A DNA stretch of 64,000 nucleotides from Hippasteria phrygiana (taxonomy: Eukaryota; Echinodermata; Asteroidea; Valvatida; Goniasteridae), in contig JAZGUH010000555.1 of the NCBI GenBank assembly GCA_037893225.1, positions 310,001 to 374,000 of the forward strand. The letters are read 5' to 3'. This document shows positions 62,424-64,000 of the stretch, in pieces. The notes under the pieces were generated by a model, which saw only the letters and a list, made by a program, of their open reading frames with translations, had not been told where the DNA came from and searched no databases. The stretch's first letter is position 1. Each line of letters starts with the position of its first letter. The position numbers and the translations under genes are program-made.

Positions 62424-63748
62424 AGTTTTTCCCGGACGATTTCGCAAGATGTGTATTTTAATTTGTAAAACTTGAATTCAATTTCGCGCTGATTTTTAGA
62501 ACGACGTATATCCCTGTTTCATTTTGGCAAAAACTAGCATTCGATTTCATTTTGTATCTTTCAAATAAATAAATGTACATAACATAAGTTTTGAGGCTTT
62601 GCATGGTGGAATATCGATATCGTTTCGGTTTGCGGTAACACCATGTGTTTATCTCAATTAACGAGAGGTATGGGTTCTGAAAAGAACCTTATCGCACAAC
62701 TCGTATCTCAACCTTCGTTAAGTGAGATGGGTTCAAGGGAGAACCAATTTCTGGCAACTCGTTTTCTCTACTGTCAATAAGTGTGAAATATGGTTCAGGG
62801 GAGAACCATGGGGACTTCTCGGGTTGTTCTCCGTATTTGCTGGGATTGTGTGTAGAATATGCATATACGTGATTAGGCTTTCGGTTTGACGTATGCGTGG
62901 CCGATTATTAAGAATGTGCAATCTATTTCGCAGCAATTCGATTTGTCATTGTGACACGGCCTGAATTGAAAATTCTTTTTCATTTCTAATAATTTAAATT
63001 CGCAAATTCTGCATTCAATTTAAATAAAGTATATAGGCCTATACAATTCATGATACAACTTTAATTGATTAATTAATTAATCAATCAATGTATTGTAGGC
63101 CTAATTGATCATTCATGTTTTTGTTTTTTTATTGTTGGTGGTTCTTTGTCTTACTTGCATTTTAATGTCTTTCTGTATTTCTTAAAGTTCTCTAATTTTA
63201 TAAGTTCGATTGTCTACCATTATTGGATATTTTAGGAGGCCCACCAGTATGTCAACTGTGAAATTTTGCTATATAATGCGACCGTGGCAAATGCTGAGCA
63301 AAGAAAGAACGATTTTGTTCAGCTTATTTTTGGTATGTTTCAAAAGACTATAAGACCACCTGGTTTAGTTCCCCATATGTTACTTTTCTTAACAAATACA
63401 AAAATTCCAATGCTTGACCAGGCATGCATAAAAAAATATAAAAAAACACTGCGCGGGAAATCGGCTGCACATTTTTTTGCGAAATAGATTGACGATAAAT
63501 TAAAGGAAAACAGGATTCCGGATGTGCGTTCGAATTCGCGCTAAAACGAATTATCAATATACTAAATTCAGTGCACATTCTGGAAATCGTACGCTGATTT
63601 TTTACGACTGAACGTACCTTTATGGAAATAGAATTATCAATTGTTAAATAGAAAACGGGATTGTGAACGTTCATTCTATTTCGCACGAAAACGAATGCAT
63701 CTTTTACGAATTAATGTGCACATTTTCCGAAATCGTCCGGGAAAACCT
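62424..63748. mobile_element. AGGTTTTCCCGGAC inverted-repeat element, 1.3 kb
   Basis: Left end AGTTTTTCCCGGACGATTTCG, inverted right end AGGTTTTCCCGGACGATTTCG; related to the transposase-bearing element at 58406-60690. No transposase frame; probably a deletion derivative mobilised in trans. Confidence 0.75.
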
Positions 63749-64000
63749 ATATTAACGAGGGGCATATAGAGGTTGATTATATGCAAACTCAGTGCATTAA
63801 TTTTCACTCTTTTTGTGTATAGGCCTGCAGACCTGACTGAACACGACCCTCCGTCAATTTTTCATGTTGAGCTAGCACTTTTATGATATGTTCATTCAGC
63901 GTTGTAATTCCGGTTAACCCGGAAGTGTTATATATCAGTAGGCTATGAACACAGCTATGAAGACACCGCTTTTGTGCCCTGGATGACACCATGCTTTGGT
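63749..64000. other. Window end, repeat fragment
   Basis: 63950-63990 shares GCTATGAA.ACACC...TTGTGCC.TGGATGACA with 53134-53190; otherwise unrecognised. Confidence 0.4.

Overview
This is a 64 kb window of an animal nuclear genome, most likely a marine invertebrate deuterostome. An echinoderm is my best guess, but it rests only on repeat style (TTAA MITEs beginning AGGGACACATTGC, ATGTACATGTACATG strings) and on gene structure. Genes have canonical GT-AG introns, coding density is very low, and most of the window is mobile DNA: foldback and MITE elements, tRNA-derived SINEs, a LINE, and nested insertions.

Protein-coding content. (1) A complete myosin essential light chain gene lies on the minus strand (about 14.0-34.5 kb). 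It has six coding exons and encodes 146 residues. The first coding exon holds only the ATG, the second is a 25-nt micro-exon, and intron 2 is 11.3 kb. Every junction keeps frame and the product aligns along its length with the MYL6/MYL1 family. (2) A THAP zinc-finger first exon (17.76 kb, plus strand) is nested antisense inside intron 4 of that gene, 13 bp after the target-site duplication of a MITE. (3) The first coding exon of a class A GPCR with an NRY motif (45.8 kb, plus strand); its remaining exons were not found here. Broken genes include a CR1/Jockey-type LINE reverse transcriptase (37.7-39.6 kb), a Tc1/IS630-type transposase inside its own inverted-repeat element (59.2-60.3 kb), a RecQ-like helicase fragment inside a foldback element (26.6-27.0 kb), and a small CxxC/CxxC (ZAD-like) open frame inside another foldback element (32.75-33.04 kb).

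Layout. 0-9.5 kb: poly-C tract, a foldback element with GCGGCCGC arrays, a second foldback, then a 2.4 kb direct tandem duplication whose two copies serve as empty sites for each other. 9.5-14 kb: MITEs, a SINE pair and the 3' flank of the light chain gene. 14-34.5 kb: the light chain gene, with introns full of hAT, pogo, TTAA and MULE-like elements. 34.5-45.8 kb: G/C homopolymer-rich DNA, the LINE with three nested insertions, TA-type MITEs. 45.8-64 kb: GPCR exon, then its probable intron or flank with several foldback and SINE repeats and the transposase-bearing element.

The most unusual signal is a set of six tiny (12-33 bp), mostly palindromic insertions built on CATGGAGGAAG...CATG. Each is flanked by an exact 7-bp direct duplication fitting roughly RTNNNAY. 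They sit at 411, 24969, 34268, 35188, 37833 and 38237. For three of them the empty site can be read from other sequence in the window: a reverse-transcriptase reading frame, a second copy of a MITE, and an inverted-repeat terminus. I know of no described element family with these properties.
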